From: Candidatus Bathyarchaeota archaeon
Lineage (GTDB): Archaea > Thermoproteota > Bathyarchaeia > 40CM-2-53-6
Direction of reading: 5' to 3'
DNA length: 39,393 nucleotides
NCBI GenBank assembly: GCA_005884195.1
Contig: VBBP01000062.1
Span: 1 to 39,393, forward strand
Positions within the stretch are counted from its first letter, which is position 1. Every line of letters starts with the position of its first letter. Made by a program: the position numbers and the translations under genes. Shown piece by piece: positions 18,176-27,435 of the stretch. Below the pieces are notes generated by a model. That model saw only the letters and a program-made list of their open reading frames with translations, was not told the DNA's origin and searched no databases.

Positions 18176-21100
18176 TTGTTTGATCTGAGAGCAAAATCTG
18201 TAATACGGCCCGGACTGCTTCTTCTCCTCCTAGCTATTGGCATGGTCACCAGTCTGAACCTGATGAGAGTTCGGGCGCTGAATTGGGACCCAACAGGGCC
18301 TCACCAAGCACCGACAAGCCCGTCGCTCGTCTTCGACTCGAAGCTCAAGTTTCTCGACGGAGCCCCACCCCCTGGAACCGGTCTGAAGACAGATTCCCGA
18401 ATCAAGTTTGTTGATTCAAACTTCAACGGTTTATGGAACCTCGACGAGAGCGTTGTATACGACGCGAACAACAACTCCCAATATGACAACGGCGATACAT
18501 TGCTCGCAGGGGTAACACCAGCGTCTTCCTTGCTGAGGACGGATCCCAAGATACGATTTGTCGATGTGAACTTCAACAATGTTTACGACCCAGGCGAGGC
18601 AGTGGTCTACGATGCCAACTCCAACGGAGTCTACGACTCCTCCGAGGCCGTCATATACGCGCGTTCTTCTCCATTGCAATCGCCGGAAATAGTTGACACT
18701 CACTTGAAATTCGTTGACACGAACCTCAACAACGTCTGGGATGCTGGAGAATCAGTCGTCTATAACAGTCACAACAATGGATTGTATAGCGCGACCATCG
18801 ATCCGCACATCAAGTTCGTCGATCTCAACAGCAACAACGTGTGGAATTCGAACGAACCAGTTGCTTACGATGCCAACAACAATAACCTGTTTGATGCCGG
18901 GGACATCGTCATCTCAGGGGCCCCATCAGGTGTGCTGAAGTCGGACGCGCACATCAAATTTGTCGATACCAACTTAGATGCCGGCTGGGAACAGGGCGAG
19001 GCAGTCGTTTACGACGCCAACAACAACGGCGTCTTCGACACCGGAGAACCCGTAATAGCCCAAGCCGCCCCCGCACCCCAGACGCCTCTTTCATCAGACA
19101 ACAGGATCAAGTTCTGGGACCAAAACAACAGCACAGTTTGGAATCCTGGCGAACCGATCATCTATGACGACTTTCAAAAGGGATACTATAACGCGACGAT
19201 CGACCCCAAGGTCAGATTCCTAGACAACAACCACAACGGCCACTGGGATCCCGGCGAACCGGTCCTTTACGACAAGAACAACGACGGCAACTATTACTCC
19301 GGCGACCTAGTCATAGCAGGGACACCTCCGAACATCATCGACTGTCCGTGTCCCCTAACCAACGATCTACACTTCAGGTTCGTCGATACAAACAGATACG
19401 GCATATGGGCCCAGGGAGAAGCGGTAACCTACGAGACTGACACCAACAACATTTACGACTCTGGCGAAACCGTTGTCACCACCACCATTCCGGTCCCAGT
19501 TGGAACTCTCTTGAGCGAGCCTATAATCGCCGGAGTCGCCCAACCACCAGTCGGAACACTCCTGACGGTTGATCCAAAAATCAGATTCCTAGACGTCAAC
19601 GCCAACAGCGCACCAGATCCTGGAGAACCAGTAATCTACGACAGCAACGGCAATGGTCTCTACGACAGTGGTGAGCCATTGATCGTTGGGACGAGCCCTC
19701 CAGTCGGGCTCTTGCTGAGTGAACCAGTAATCGCAGGATCGGTCCCAGCAATCGGAACCTCCCTGAAGACAGACGCAAAGATCAAACTCGTCGATGCCAA
19801 TAGTAACGGTCGATGGGACCCTGGCGAAATCGTCACCTACGATAGCAACGGCAACGGGAAATACGATCTGGGTGAACCCCTAGTTTCAAGCGCAACACCA
19901 ACTGACGGAGTCTGGAACCCGGGAGAACCGGTCGTATATGACACTAACAACAACGGAGTATACGATACCGGCGAAGCCGTCGTTGCCGGGGCGATGCCCG
20001 TTGTCAACTCCCCACTCAAGATCGATCCACTGATCCGATTCATCGACTCTAACAGCAACAACAGGTGGGATCCTGGAGAAATTGTCGTGTACGATACCAA
20101 CAATAACGCTCTGTACGACACTAGTGATACCACAGTCTCAGGGAATCCTCCCATTACTCGGCTTGCCTTCGCCCCCTCCATCGCCGCGGATCCATTGGGG
20201 AGAGTGTGGGTCGCATGGAACGAGAACCTTCCCGCCCAGAACCCGAGCGTCTTCTTTAGAATGTGGAACGGGACAAACTGGACGAGCAAACAGCAAGTCA
20301 CTAGCGACTCGAACGTGGACAACTTCGACTTCATAACGCCACTGGCGAACCAGACTATGATGATCCTGTGGTCCTCCAATAGAACAGGGCAGTCCCAAAT
20401 ATTCTACAGGCTCTACGCGAGCGGAGCAACGAACCCCTATCCGACGACAAACGCAATCCAGCTCACTTCAAGCACAATGTTCGATGTCTCACCGAGGGCC
20501 GTCCAAGACAGGAGCGGTCGGATCTGGGTAGTATGGGCACGCCAGGACGCGGCCAAGACAATGAGCAGCATCTACTACAAATACTTCAACGGAAGTTCCT
20601 GGTCCTCAGACTTCCCGCTGCCAGGCGGATCAAACCCCTCATTTTTCCAGAACAGTCCATCCATCACCCAGACTAAAGACGGGAAAATATGGATCGTCTT
20701 CTCTTCAGACGATACGACATACTCGAATCTCTACTTTACGACCACCGACGGCACCCTTTCCTCCCTACCGTCAACAGGCATCGCACCGGCATCTTGGACT
20801 GCGAAGGTTATCATGTTTACAAGCCTCGATGAAGACGACCGCCCCTCGATAATACAATCCCGCGACGGGATCCTCTGGGTTTTCTACCAGAAGGATATCC
20901 TTACCGGGACCACATACATCTACTACGGAACCTCAAGCGACAACGGCGCTACATGGGTTGGCCCGGTCGCGTTCACCGCGGGAACCGATGACAGTCCATC
21001 CGCAGCCATGATGCCCGATCACAGAATCTGGGTTGCATGGAACAGGCTGACCACTACGCAACAGCTGATGTACACCTCCTCAGACCAAATCTTGAATATT

Positions 21101-21604
21101 CACGATCTTGGGGTTCGAGGCCTGGCAGCAACTCCGACCCTAGTGGAATCGGGGGATAAGATCAACATTACTGTAACTGCATTGAACTATGGAGACTTCC
21201 AGGAAAATAACATTCTGACACTGAGGCTTAACAGCACCATTCTGACGACAGTTAGCTTGACCCTGAACAGCATGCAATCTAGAGTGATACTGTACACGTA
21301 CCAGACAGTTCAGCCGGCTTGGGGAAAGTACTCGATAACAACTTCCCTCTCCAGCGTGGTCGGAGAGAATAGCATCAATCAGGGAGACAACTCAATGTCC
21401 ATCGCGCCCGAGCGGGTCTCTCCTCCTGGGGACGTGGATCGAAACGGAGTTGACAACATACTCGACGTGGCTCTTGTCGCGTACTCGTTCGGATCGAGGC
21501 CTGGAGGCCGGACTTGGAACCTTGCTGCAGACATAAACCACGACGGAGTTGTCGACATCCTAGACGTAGCCCTAGTCGCGTTTTATTTCGGACAACACGT
21601 GTAG
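18176..21604 (+). CDS. Ca-repeat / beta-propeller / CARDB / dockerin protein (1142 aa)
   Basis: TTG 18176 gives a signal peptide (hydrophobic LLLLLAIGMVTSL). Residues 55-655 contain about 12 units of 40-60 residues of the type KFVDTNLNNVWDAGE then YDANNNGVFDTGEPVI. Each unit carries up to two Asp/Asn-rich loops (DxNxN.....GE) that look like extracellular calcium sites. Residues 660-970 form a propeller with VWVAWNE, IWVVWARQD and ILWVFYQKD blades and one good Asp-box, SSDNGATW, near residue 920. Residues 974-1075 are CARDB-like. Residues 1085-1140 are a dockerin with loops DVDRNGVDNILD and DINHDGVVDILD. The propeller-CARDB-dockerin end is paralogous to the gene at 3482. A carbohydrate- or protein-binding role is likely; catalytic residues of a sialidase are not evident. 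It probably binds a cohesin coded nearby. Confidence 0.85.
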   Translation: MFDLRAKSVIRPGLLLLLLAIGMVTSLNLMRVRALNWDPTGPHQAPTSPSLVFDSKLKFLDGAPPPGTGLKTDSRIKFVDSNFNGLWNLDESVVYDANNNSQYDNGDTLLAGVTPASSLLRTDPKIRFVDVNFNNVYDPGEAVVYDANSNGVYDSSEAVIYARSSPLQSPEIVDTHLKFVDTNLNNVWDAGESVVYNSHNNGLYSATIDPHIKFVDLNSNNVWNSNEPVAYDANNNNLFDAGDIVISGAPSGVLKSDAHIKFVDTNLDAGWEQGEAVVYDANNNGVFDTGEPVIAQAAPAPQTPLSSDNRIKFWDQNNSTVWNPGEPIIYDDFQKGYYNATIDPKVRFLDNNHNGHWDPGEPVLYDKNNDGNYYSGDLVIAGTPPNIIDCPCPLTNDLHFRFVDTNRYGIWAQGEAVTYETDTNNIYDSGETVVTTTIPVPVGTLLSEPIIAGVAQPPVGTLLTVDPKIRFLDVNANSAPDPGEPVIYDSNGNGLYDSGEPLIVGTSPPVGLLLSEPVIAGSVPAIGTSLKTDAKIKLVDANSNGRWDPGEIVTYDSNGNGKYDLGEPLVSSATPTDGVWNPGEPVVYDTNNNGVYDTGEAVVAGAMPVVNSPLKIDPLIRFIDSNSNNRWDPGEIVVYDTNNNALYDTSDTTVSGNPPITRLAFAPSIAADPLGRVWVAWNENLPAQNPSVFFRMWNGTNWTSKQQVTSDSNVDNFDFITPLANQTMMILWSSNRTGQSQIFYRLYASGATNPYPTTNAIQLTSSTMFDVSPRAVQDRSGRIWVVWARQDAAKTMSSIYYKYFNGSSWSSDFPLPGGSNPSFFQNSPSITQTKDGKIWIVFSSDDTTYSNLYFTTTDGTLSSLPSTGIAPASWTAKVIMFTSLDEDDRPSIIQSRDGILWVFYQKDILTGTTYIYYGTSSDNGATWVGPVAFTAGTDDSPSAAMMPDHRIWVAWNRLTTTQQLMYTSSDQILNIHDLGVRGLAATPTLVESGDKINITVTALNYGDFQENNILTLRLNSTILTTVSLTLNSMQSRVILYTYQTVQPAWGKYSITTSLSSVVGENSINQGDNSMSIAPERVSPPGDVDRNGVDNILDVALVAYSFGSRPGGRTWNLAADINHDGVVDILDVALVAFYFGQHV
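18337..20150 (+). repeat. About 12 Asp/Asn-rich calcium-loop repeats
   Basis: Units encode KxxFxDxNxN..W..GE.V.YDxNxNG.YD.GE. Units 3 and 6 are shortened in the second half (YSATIDP and YNATIDP). Two copies of the phrase LLSEPVIAG or LLSEPIIAG mark local duplication near 19510 and 19710. Confidence 0.8.
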
Positions 21605-21607
21605 GGA

Positions 21608-21623
21608 GAGCGGGGCTCCGCTC
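21608..21623 (+). terminator. Hairpin directly after the 18176 gene
   Basis: gagcgg-ggct-ccgctc is a perfect 6-bp stem with a 4-nt loop starting 4 nt after the stop. It has no following T run, so it may stabilise the mRNA 3' end instead of terminating transcription. Confidence 0.35.
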
Positions 21624-21725
21624 GGACTCAGCCTATTATGCCGAGAACAGTCCTGCCGATCCAGAGACATCCCGAGCAACCAGAAGGATGCTCGAACAGG
21701 CTGAAGAGAAATAAACTTTCCGATA

Positions 21726-24700
21726 GTGATAAATCCCAACCCCGTCTCTACAACCCCGACTTCATCTTTGAGATTCACACTGGTAAGAGTCGCGATCATA
21801 GCGCTTCTCGCGATCAACGTGCTTTCAATCACCGGGCAGCAGGTAAGGCCGGTGTTGGGCGTGAGTCAGGCCGGGCCAACAACCTTCTCCCCCTTTGGAC
21901 CCGCAACCAACACGCTCATTTTCCAGTTCTACTCGGGCTTCGACACAATGTTCACAAACTTTCGGAGTGGCCAAATAGACATCACTGACTGGCCAGCGAA
22001 CCCCCCGGACCTCTCAGGGTTCGCCTCCAACCCGGACTACTACCTTACAAGCCCGACATCTGAGTTCGGAGTCTTCCAATTGGATATCAACAACCACCCC
22101 GCACTGTTCGGAGTGTCCCAACAGACCCCAAGAGTAACCGGCCCTCCCGGAATCATCACTCAGAGCACAGCCACCGCTGCGACATGCGCGACCGGCTTCG
22201 GTCAATTGAACGTGATTCTTGTAAACAAGGAAGCGAACAACGCTCCAGTCAGGGATGTGTTGAACACGGTAACGGCGAGCGGGCCTCAAACCTTCACCGT
22301 TTCAGATTCCAGTAACGGAGGCGCGAGCGAACCCGACGGAAACTACACGCTCCCAACCCCGCCCACATGCATGCTCACAGGAACCTACACTGTAAGCGCT
22401 CTCGCCTATGCAGGGACAGCACGGGTGACCGTCGGCAGCTCACAGATAGTGACAGTTACACTGGGTGTCAACTACAATAGTCCCAGCACGGTGAAACTGA
22501 CTCAGCTAGGGATTGAATCTAGAAGAGCGATGGCCCATCTTCTGAATAAGCCTGAATTCATACTTGGCTCCACACTTCAGGGTTTGGCCACCTGCGACGA
22601 TCTTTTCGCTCCCCCTAGCCAGAACCTCCTCTACGGTTCCTGCAACCCTCTTGTGGACAAGACCCCTGCAATTCCCCAATCGGTCCTCGATGAGGATTGT
22701 GCTGAGCATCCGTGGTTTAACCCTGGGAATTGCCATCCAGCAGCGGCGTACCTGCTGAACAATACTCTGGTCGCGCCGAGTCGATTGTGGTGGGCGAACA
22801 CGGGGACTATAGCTGGTTCTAGTCAGGGCTACCCCAGTACCAGCGACATTAGGGCAGCCTGCGACCACCTTGTGGCAGCGGGATTCGCCATCACCCCATC
22901 ATCAGCGTCATGCCAAGACGTTGCCAGAGCCTCTGTCGGCACCTCTCCGAAGCCAGGATATCCACATCTGGTTACCTCGAGCCAGGTGATTTTCTATATT
23001 AGGACTCATCCTCCTCGAGAAGCTTTCGGGCAGATCATAGCGGACGGCTTGAATTTTCTTTTCGGGACAGCTAATAACGGCGCAACCCTTGGTGCCGCCC
23101 CGACCAATGTGGCTTGCGCCGTGAACTATGGCTTCAAGTCCGCTGGCTCTGGTTGCGCTCCTCAGTACTACGGCATCAGTGACGTGTCCAACATAGTCTT
23201 TGGCGATGGTCTCAGCCCCGACCAATGGGGACTCTACACTGGAGGATACTCTCTCACTTCAACCCCTGATGACCTATACGCTACATTCCACAGCCAGTTT
23301 TCCAGCAATGTTTGCGGTGGGATGGTAGCCGGATTTCCCAACAACTATCGGTTCTACTGTGACCCGTCCTATGATGGCAGATCCTCCGCGGCAGAATTCT
23401 CCGGTTCCCTTAACCAGGCCACAAACCTCTTCTCCGACGCTGGCCTTATCATGCATCGCACCCTGCCTGTCATCCCGGTCTTCAGTAGATACGAGCAGTT
23501 TGTAGCTCTCAATGCTTGGAGCTTTCAGGGTGTTGCAACTCCTCAGCCTTCGAGTTTGGTGGCCGGATTGGGAACTGGCTTTCAGGCTGGGTCCGTCGGC
23601 GGACTCTGGTCTCTGATGAATATGCGATGCAACACCAACTATACCCCTGTGAACCTAGCTTTCAGGTGTGGAGGGGGAACCTCGGGGATCATCAGACGAT
23701 CGGTGTCACAGGACACATCTAACCTCAGCCCCTTCACATCGACGACGGTCTGGGAATTCGACATAATCGACAGCATCTACGATACAATGTTGCAACCCAA
23801 TCCTTCAACCGGGGGTTCAGGGCTCCAACTCATTGACTGGATGACCACTAGCCACACAGCCAGCTTCAACCCAAATGAGGTTTCATGCATAGGGGCAAAC
23901 TGCGTCAATGGAACAACGACCCAAGTCTGGCATCTCCGGAGTGACCTGAAGTTTCACGACGGCGTCAGTGTGACAGCCGACGATGTTGTCTTCAGCATAA
24001 TAGCACTTAGAGACGTTCCATCCGCCATCTTCCAACCCAACGTTGCAAATGTCGTCAGCGCAACAGCACTGGGTCCCAGCACCGTTCAGGTAAAGCTCAT
24101 CCACGAAAGCCCCTTCTATGAAGCAAACATTGGCTCCATACCAATTATGCCCAAACACATCTGGGCCCCGCTTTGCGGATCACCTATTGGAGCACCAGGT
24201 AACAGATGCGGTGACCCAATTTTCGACCCAATGGCCGCTGGCATTCTCGTCGGAAGCGGTGCATGGATCTGTAACAATCCGAGCACCGGTCTCGCCGGCG
24301 GTTCCTGCAGCCAGAACAGCGATGGAAGTATCGGAGGACAAGCAATCACTTTCGGCGGCAAAATAATGCTCAAAGCGAATCCTACCTACATGCGCGGTCC
24401 AAGGGGACTCCAGGGAACCAGTCTTCAGGGCCTCAGCTGGGCCGACAGGAACAATGACGGCGTGGTCAACATTCTCGATGTAGCCGATGTGGCGTTCCAC
24501 TTCGGAATGTCCGACCCGTACTGGGATCATCCACTCTACGGAGTACAGGTTGGGGTCGTCGACATCGGTGAGGTTTCCACAGTGGCCTTCTACTTTGGAC
24601 ACGGTACAACAACACCGTTCACGACATCACAATTGGCAAGCCTGGATCCACAAATCGACCCATTCAGCATAGATCTCACCGGGTCAGCGGGACCGGTAAT

Positions 24701-24962
24701 GTACTATCAGGGCGGACTACTTTCTTCCGGCCAGCTCGCAATTAGGCTCGCGGCAACCTCAGGCACGCCCAATGCTGCATTGTTCACAGGGGCGTTGCTG
24801 AATCCATCAGGAACAACTATCGCAACCTCAACAGGAGTGGCCGGCAGCTCACCTAGCATAGTTCTGCTGTCGTTCGGAACTGTGACCTCCGGAAGCTACC
24901 AGCTCAAGATAACGTTCAACCAAGGCTCGCGGCCAACCTACGCTATCTCGCTAAATATTTAG
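21726..24962 (+). CDS. Dockerin-tagged, permuted family 5 solute-binding protein
   Basis: 1078 residues from GTG 21726; TTG 21768 is an alternative just before the signal core. The region around residue 77 (FRSGQIDITDWP) through 258 (GIESRRAMAHLLNKPEF) and 581 (LPVIPVFSRY) matches the second half of SBP_bac_5 proteins. Residues 650-890 (IRRSVSQDTSNLSPF, then WHLRSDLKFHDGVSVTADDVVFS, then ANPTYMRG) match the first half, so the order is swapped. Residues 128-252 are an inserted beta-sandwich. Residues 907-960 are a dockerin-like module: loop one DRNNDGVVNILD is intact, while the second (YGVQVGVVDIGE) has lost its Asp/Asn ligands. A beta-rich tail follows (965-1078). The signal peptide lacks a lipobox Cys. 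The likely role is binding of peptides or other solutes, docked to a membrane cohesin, for the ABC importer at 32309-36855. Confidence 0.85.
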   Translation: MINPNPVSTTPTSSLRFTLVRVAIIALLAINVLSITGQQVRPVLGVSQAGPTTFSPFGPATNTLIFQFYSGFDTMFTNFRSGQIDITDWPANPPDLSGFASNPDYYLTSPTSEFGVFQLDINNHPALFGVSQQTPRVTGPPGIITQSTATAATCATGFGQLNVILVNKEANNAPVRDVLNTVTASGPQTFTVSDSSNGGASEPDGNYTLPTPPTCMLTGTYTVSALAYAGTARVTVGSSQIVTVTLGVNYNSPSTVKLTQLGIESRRAMAHLLNKPEFILGSTLQGLATCDDLFAPPSQNLLYGSCNPLVDKTPAIPQSVLDEDCAEHPWFNPGNCHPAAAYLLNNTLVAPSRLWWANTGTIAGSSQGYPSTSDIRAACDHLVAAGFAITPSSASCQDVARASVGTSPKPGYPHLVTSSQVIFYIRTHPPREAFGQIIADGLNFLFGTANNGATLGAAPTNVACAVNYGFKSAGSGCAPQYYGISDVSNIVFGDGLSPDQWGLYTGGYSLTSTPDDLYATFHSQFSSNVCGGMVAGFPNNYRFYCDPSYDGRSSAAEFSGSLNQATNLFSDAGLIMHRTLPVIPVFSRYEQFVALNAWSFQGVATPQPSSLVAGLGTGFQAGSVGGLWSLMNMRCNTNYTPVNLAFRCGGGTSGIIRRSVSQDTSNLSPFTSTTVWEFDIIDSIYDTMLQPNPSTGGSGLQLIDWMTTSHTASFNPNEVSCIGANCVNGTTTQVWHLRSDLKFHDGVSVTADDVVFSIIALRDVPSAIFQPNVANVVSATALGPSTVQVKLIHESPFYEANIGSIPIMPKHIWAPLCGSPIGAPGNRCGDPIFDPMAAGILVGSGAWICNNPSTGLAGGSCSQNSDGSIGGQAITFGGKIMLKANPTYMRGPRGLQGTSLQGLSWADRNNDGVVNILDVADVAFHFGMSDPYWDHPLYGVQVGVVDIGEVSTVAFYFGHGTTTPFTTSQLASLDPQIDPFSIDLTGSAGPVMYYQGGLLSSGQLAIRLAATSGTPNAALFTGALLNPSGTTIATSTGVAGSSPSIVLLSFGTVTSGSYQLKITFNQGSRPTYAISLNI

Positions 24963-25152
24963 AAAAGATTCCTCCGGTACTTATTGCGAATCGCGCGACA
25001 ATGAGACCCCACGAACCACAAGGGCTCGACTTGTAAGTACGAGAACAGTATTTTTCTGGCAAGACCTTGGGAAGAGGCTCACTGGAAAACGGGCATCGTC
25101 CCAAAGTATATTAGCGGAGCAAACCAAAACCTGAACAAGCAGGCGCGACTTG

Positions 25153-27282
25153 ATGTTTCTCCAGCATAGGAAAACGAATCTCACACTTACACTTGGGATG
25201 TTATTAGTGGGGGTTTTCGCTACCGGTGGTTTTTCACCTCACTTTTTGAGCTCCCTCTCTCTACCGCACGTCGCTGCTGCTCCCTCAGGCAGCTTCTTGG
25301 GCATAGACTGCGCTTACGGAGGCTCAGCCCCAGGTCAAGTTTTTCCAACACCCGTCATAACCAAAGATGGTGATGGACTACTACATTCCAAATGCCAGTG
25401 GGCAGGAGATGTTGATGGCGACGGTGCTCTTGACCCTCTGGTCTCAGATAATCCCTCTCTCGGCACCGCCGGTTCAGGCGGAGGCTTTATCGCTGACATT
25501 ATTTTGAACAATACCAGCACCAGAATCACCGGTTTTGACATTACAATCGATTACGATACAAGGGTTCTGAACGCTGTAATCGTTGACCAGTCAGGGCTCC
25601 TCTTCGGTGGAAATAGCGGGTGCATTGTTCCGAACTGTACGCTGACCACCGCACTTACCATCGATCGAACCGTTGGCGAGGTGCGTGTCGCGCAGGCTCT
25701 TCTCGGGACTCAGGCTGGCCCTGGCAGTAACTGCGACAATGGAGTCAATCCAAAATGCAATTCTGCAACACAAGAGTTTTTCAGAATTCGGTTCGATGTA
25801 GTTGGGTCAGGAACCGGTTTTATCAGCTTTTCCAGCGATCCCATTAAGAACGCGATAATCAGTCCTGACTTGTCTCCAAATAGCGTGCCTCACACGAGTC
25901 TCAACGGTGCCTTGAGCACTAACGATCTCTACAACGTAATCAACTCAATGCCTATGGGATTGGGTCTGAATGTTTCATGGACTTTTTCACCCTCACAGGA
26001 AATCCCCGGGTCACCTCTGACCTTCACTGCCGCAGCCGCGTGTTCCAATTGCACCGGGGCATTCACTTACCATTGGGACCTCAGCAGTCTTGACTCGCCG
26101 ACGTACGTTCCCAAGATTGACGGATCAGGCGCTACTCTTACTCTAACCATTCCCCCACCTATTGCCTTCCGCGTTACTTTGAACGTTAGCGATAGCGCTA
26201 CGCCAGCCCACAACTGGGCGCTTGCTGTCAGGGTCCTGCCTCTGACCTCGGGCACCAGTGGCTTGCCATCTGTGACACAGCTTAACCAGGGCACTGCAGG
26301 AGGCTCTTGGAATGCCATATGGCTGGGCGGTATCGTAACCAGCAGCAGCGGATACTCGGGGCTGTGGACCTTCTGCCCCGGCTCACCAAGTGTGACGACA
26401 GTATGCAACAAACCAAAGACCGTACTCGCACAGAGTCCCGTCCCCGGACCAATAACCCAGACATCCTCAATATCCGGACTGGTCTTCAACTTTGCAGGAG
26501 TTTACAATGCCTCATTCCAAATCTCAGACACGGCCGTGTCCCAAATAGGTCCGGCACCCGCCTCTGTCACAAAATACTTCTTGGTCAACGTTACTGGGTC
26601 TACCCCAGCCTACACCGTTATACTCTCTCCTAGTCAACAGGTTCAAACCCAGGGACAACCTAGCAGTTTCTCTCTGACACCAAGCTACGGATCGACGTAC
26701 CCGTCCGGCTTCAGAGCGACCAGTTTCAGTTATCTAGTCACCTTTGGTGACGGGGCCAGTCAGACCGTCCAAGGCGGGCTTTCACCGACGCTCATGACTC
26801 ACACGTATACATCTGCAGGCACCTTCCAGGTCAAAGTTGTCGCACATGAGGTCGGCTCCATAGCACCGTCAAAGATCATGGAATCAGCTACCTCCACTGT
26901 TAATGTTGTGCAAACCCCTCTCACCGGAGATTTCACTTACAACCCAAGCTCGCCAACGCCAAGCCAATCGATCACCTTCACTGCCACCGCGACCGGAGGG
27001 TCATCCCCCTTCACCTACCGCTGGAGTTTCGGTGATGGTAGCGCCAACGGAACAGGAGTTACGCTCACACATTCGTACTCAGGAACAGGCACCTTCAACG
27101 TAACTCTCACCATCACAGATGCCTTCGGCACCAGTTTTGTTGTTTTACATACAATATCCGTCGGGTCGCAGGGAGTCTCTCCTCTAATCATAGGCGGAGG
27201 AGTTGCCGCCGCATTGGTGGTTGCGGCCGGACTGTTGCTGTTCTTCAGGAGGAGAAGGAGTGCACCGTCGTCCAAGGCATAG
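25153..27282 (+). CDS. Membrane-anchored cohesin-PKD protein, paralogue of giant head
   Basis: 709 residues from ATG 25153 (TTG 25150 is adjacent and in frame). A TATA-like tatatta lies near 25105. After the signal, residues 46-250 are a cohesin-like domain with GFDITIDYDTRVLNAVIV and an embedded EF-hand-like loop DVDGDGALD. Residues 276-475 hold a PKD-like sandwich (WTFSPSQEIPGS) and another beta domain. Two PKD domains follow (VTFGDGASQ and WSFGDGSAN). Residues 678-698 are a transmembrane helix with a RRRRSAPSSKA tail. Up to the last PKD it is collinear with the first 670 residues of the giant at 6808, which continues with a repeat array where this one has a membrane anchor. It should act as a cell-bound cohesin for dockerin-bearing proteins; the dockerin-tagged binding protein is immediately upstream. 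Confidence 0.86.
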   Translation: MFLQHRKTNLTLTLGMLLVGVFATGGFSPHFLSSLSLPHVAAAPSGSFLGIDCAYGGSAPGQVFPTPVITKDGDGLLHSKCQWAGDVDGDGALDPLVSDNPSLGTAGSGGGFIADIILNNTSTRITGFDITIDYDTRVLNAVIVDQSGLLFGGNSGCIVPNCTLTTALTIDRTVGEVRVAQALLGTQAGPGSNCDNGVNPKCNSATQEFFRIRFDVVGSGTGFISFSSDPIKNAIISPDLSPNSVPHTSLNGALSTNDLYNVINSMPMGLGLNVSWTFSPSQEIPGSPLTFTAAAACSNCTGAFTYHWDLSSLDSPTYVPKIDGSGATLTLTIPPPIAFRVTLNVSDSATPAHNWALAVRVLPLTSGTSGLPSVTQLNQGTAGGSWNAIWLGGIVTSSSGYSGLWTFCPGSPSVTTVCNKPKTVLAQSPVPGPITQTSSISGLVFNFAGVYNASFQISDTAVSQIGPAPASVTKYFLVNVTGSTPAYTVILSPSQQVQTQGQPSSFSLTPSYGSTYPSGFRATSFSYLVTFGDGASQTVQGGLSPTLMTHTYTSAGTFQVKVVAHEVGSIAPSKIMESATSTVNVVQTPLTGDFTYNPSSPTPSQSITFTATATGGSSPFTYRWSFGDGSANGTGVTLTHSYSGTGTFNVTLTITDAFGTSFVVLHTISVGSQGVSPLIIGGGVAAALVVAAGLLLFFRRRRSAPSSKA

Positions 27283-27381
27283 CTCGTCCAGCTCAAAGCC
27301 GGAGGTCGCCCTCGTCTAGTGAATTGGCCTAGGACTCGCTCTTGATCATGATCTCACGTTTCGAAAAAGTTCGTTTTCGCA

Positions 27382-27392
27382 TAAACTTTTAA
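27382..27392 (+). promoter_or_regulatory. TATA-like box for cohesin gene at 27436
   Basis: taaacttttaa predicts transcription from about 27412. That start lies downstream of the in-frame GTG at 27394, so translation must begin further in. Confidence 0.5.
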
Positions 27393-27423
27393 GGTGCGGC
27401 CAGGTTTGGGCATTTCTGTTCCA

Positions 27424-27427
27424 GAGG
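27424..27427 (+). promoter_or_regulatory. Ribosome binding site deciding GTG 27436
   Basis: gagg lies 8 nt before GTG 27436. With the TATA position, it selects this start over GTG 27394 and TTG 27406, and gives an ideal signal peptide (MRRRSAALFIILI). Confidence 0.5.
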
Positions 27428-27435
27428 ATGGACGC

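Noticed and set aside
21726..24962. Permutation as an assembly or frameshift artefact
   Set aside because: The frame is continuous, and a second, clearly diverged gene at 28897 has exactly the same domain order.
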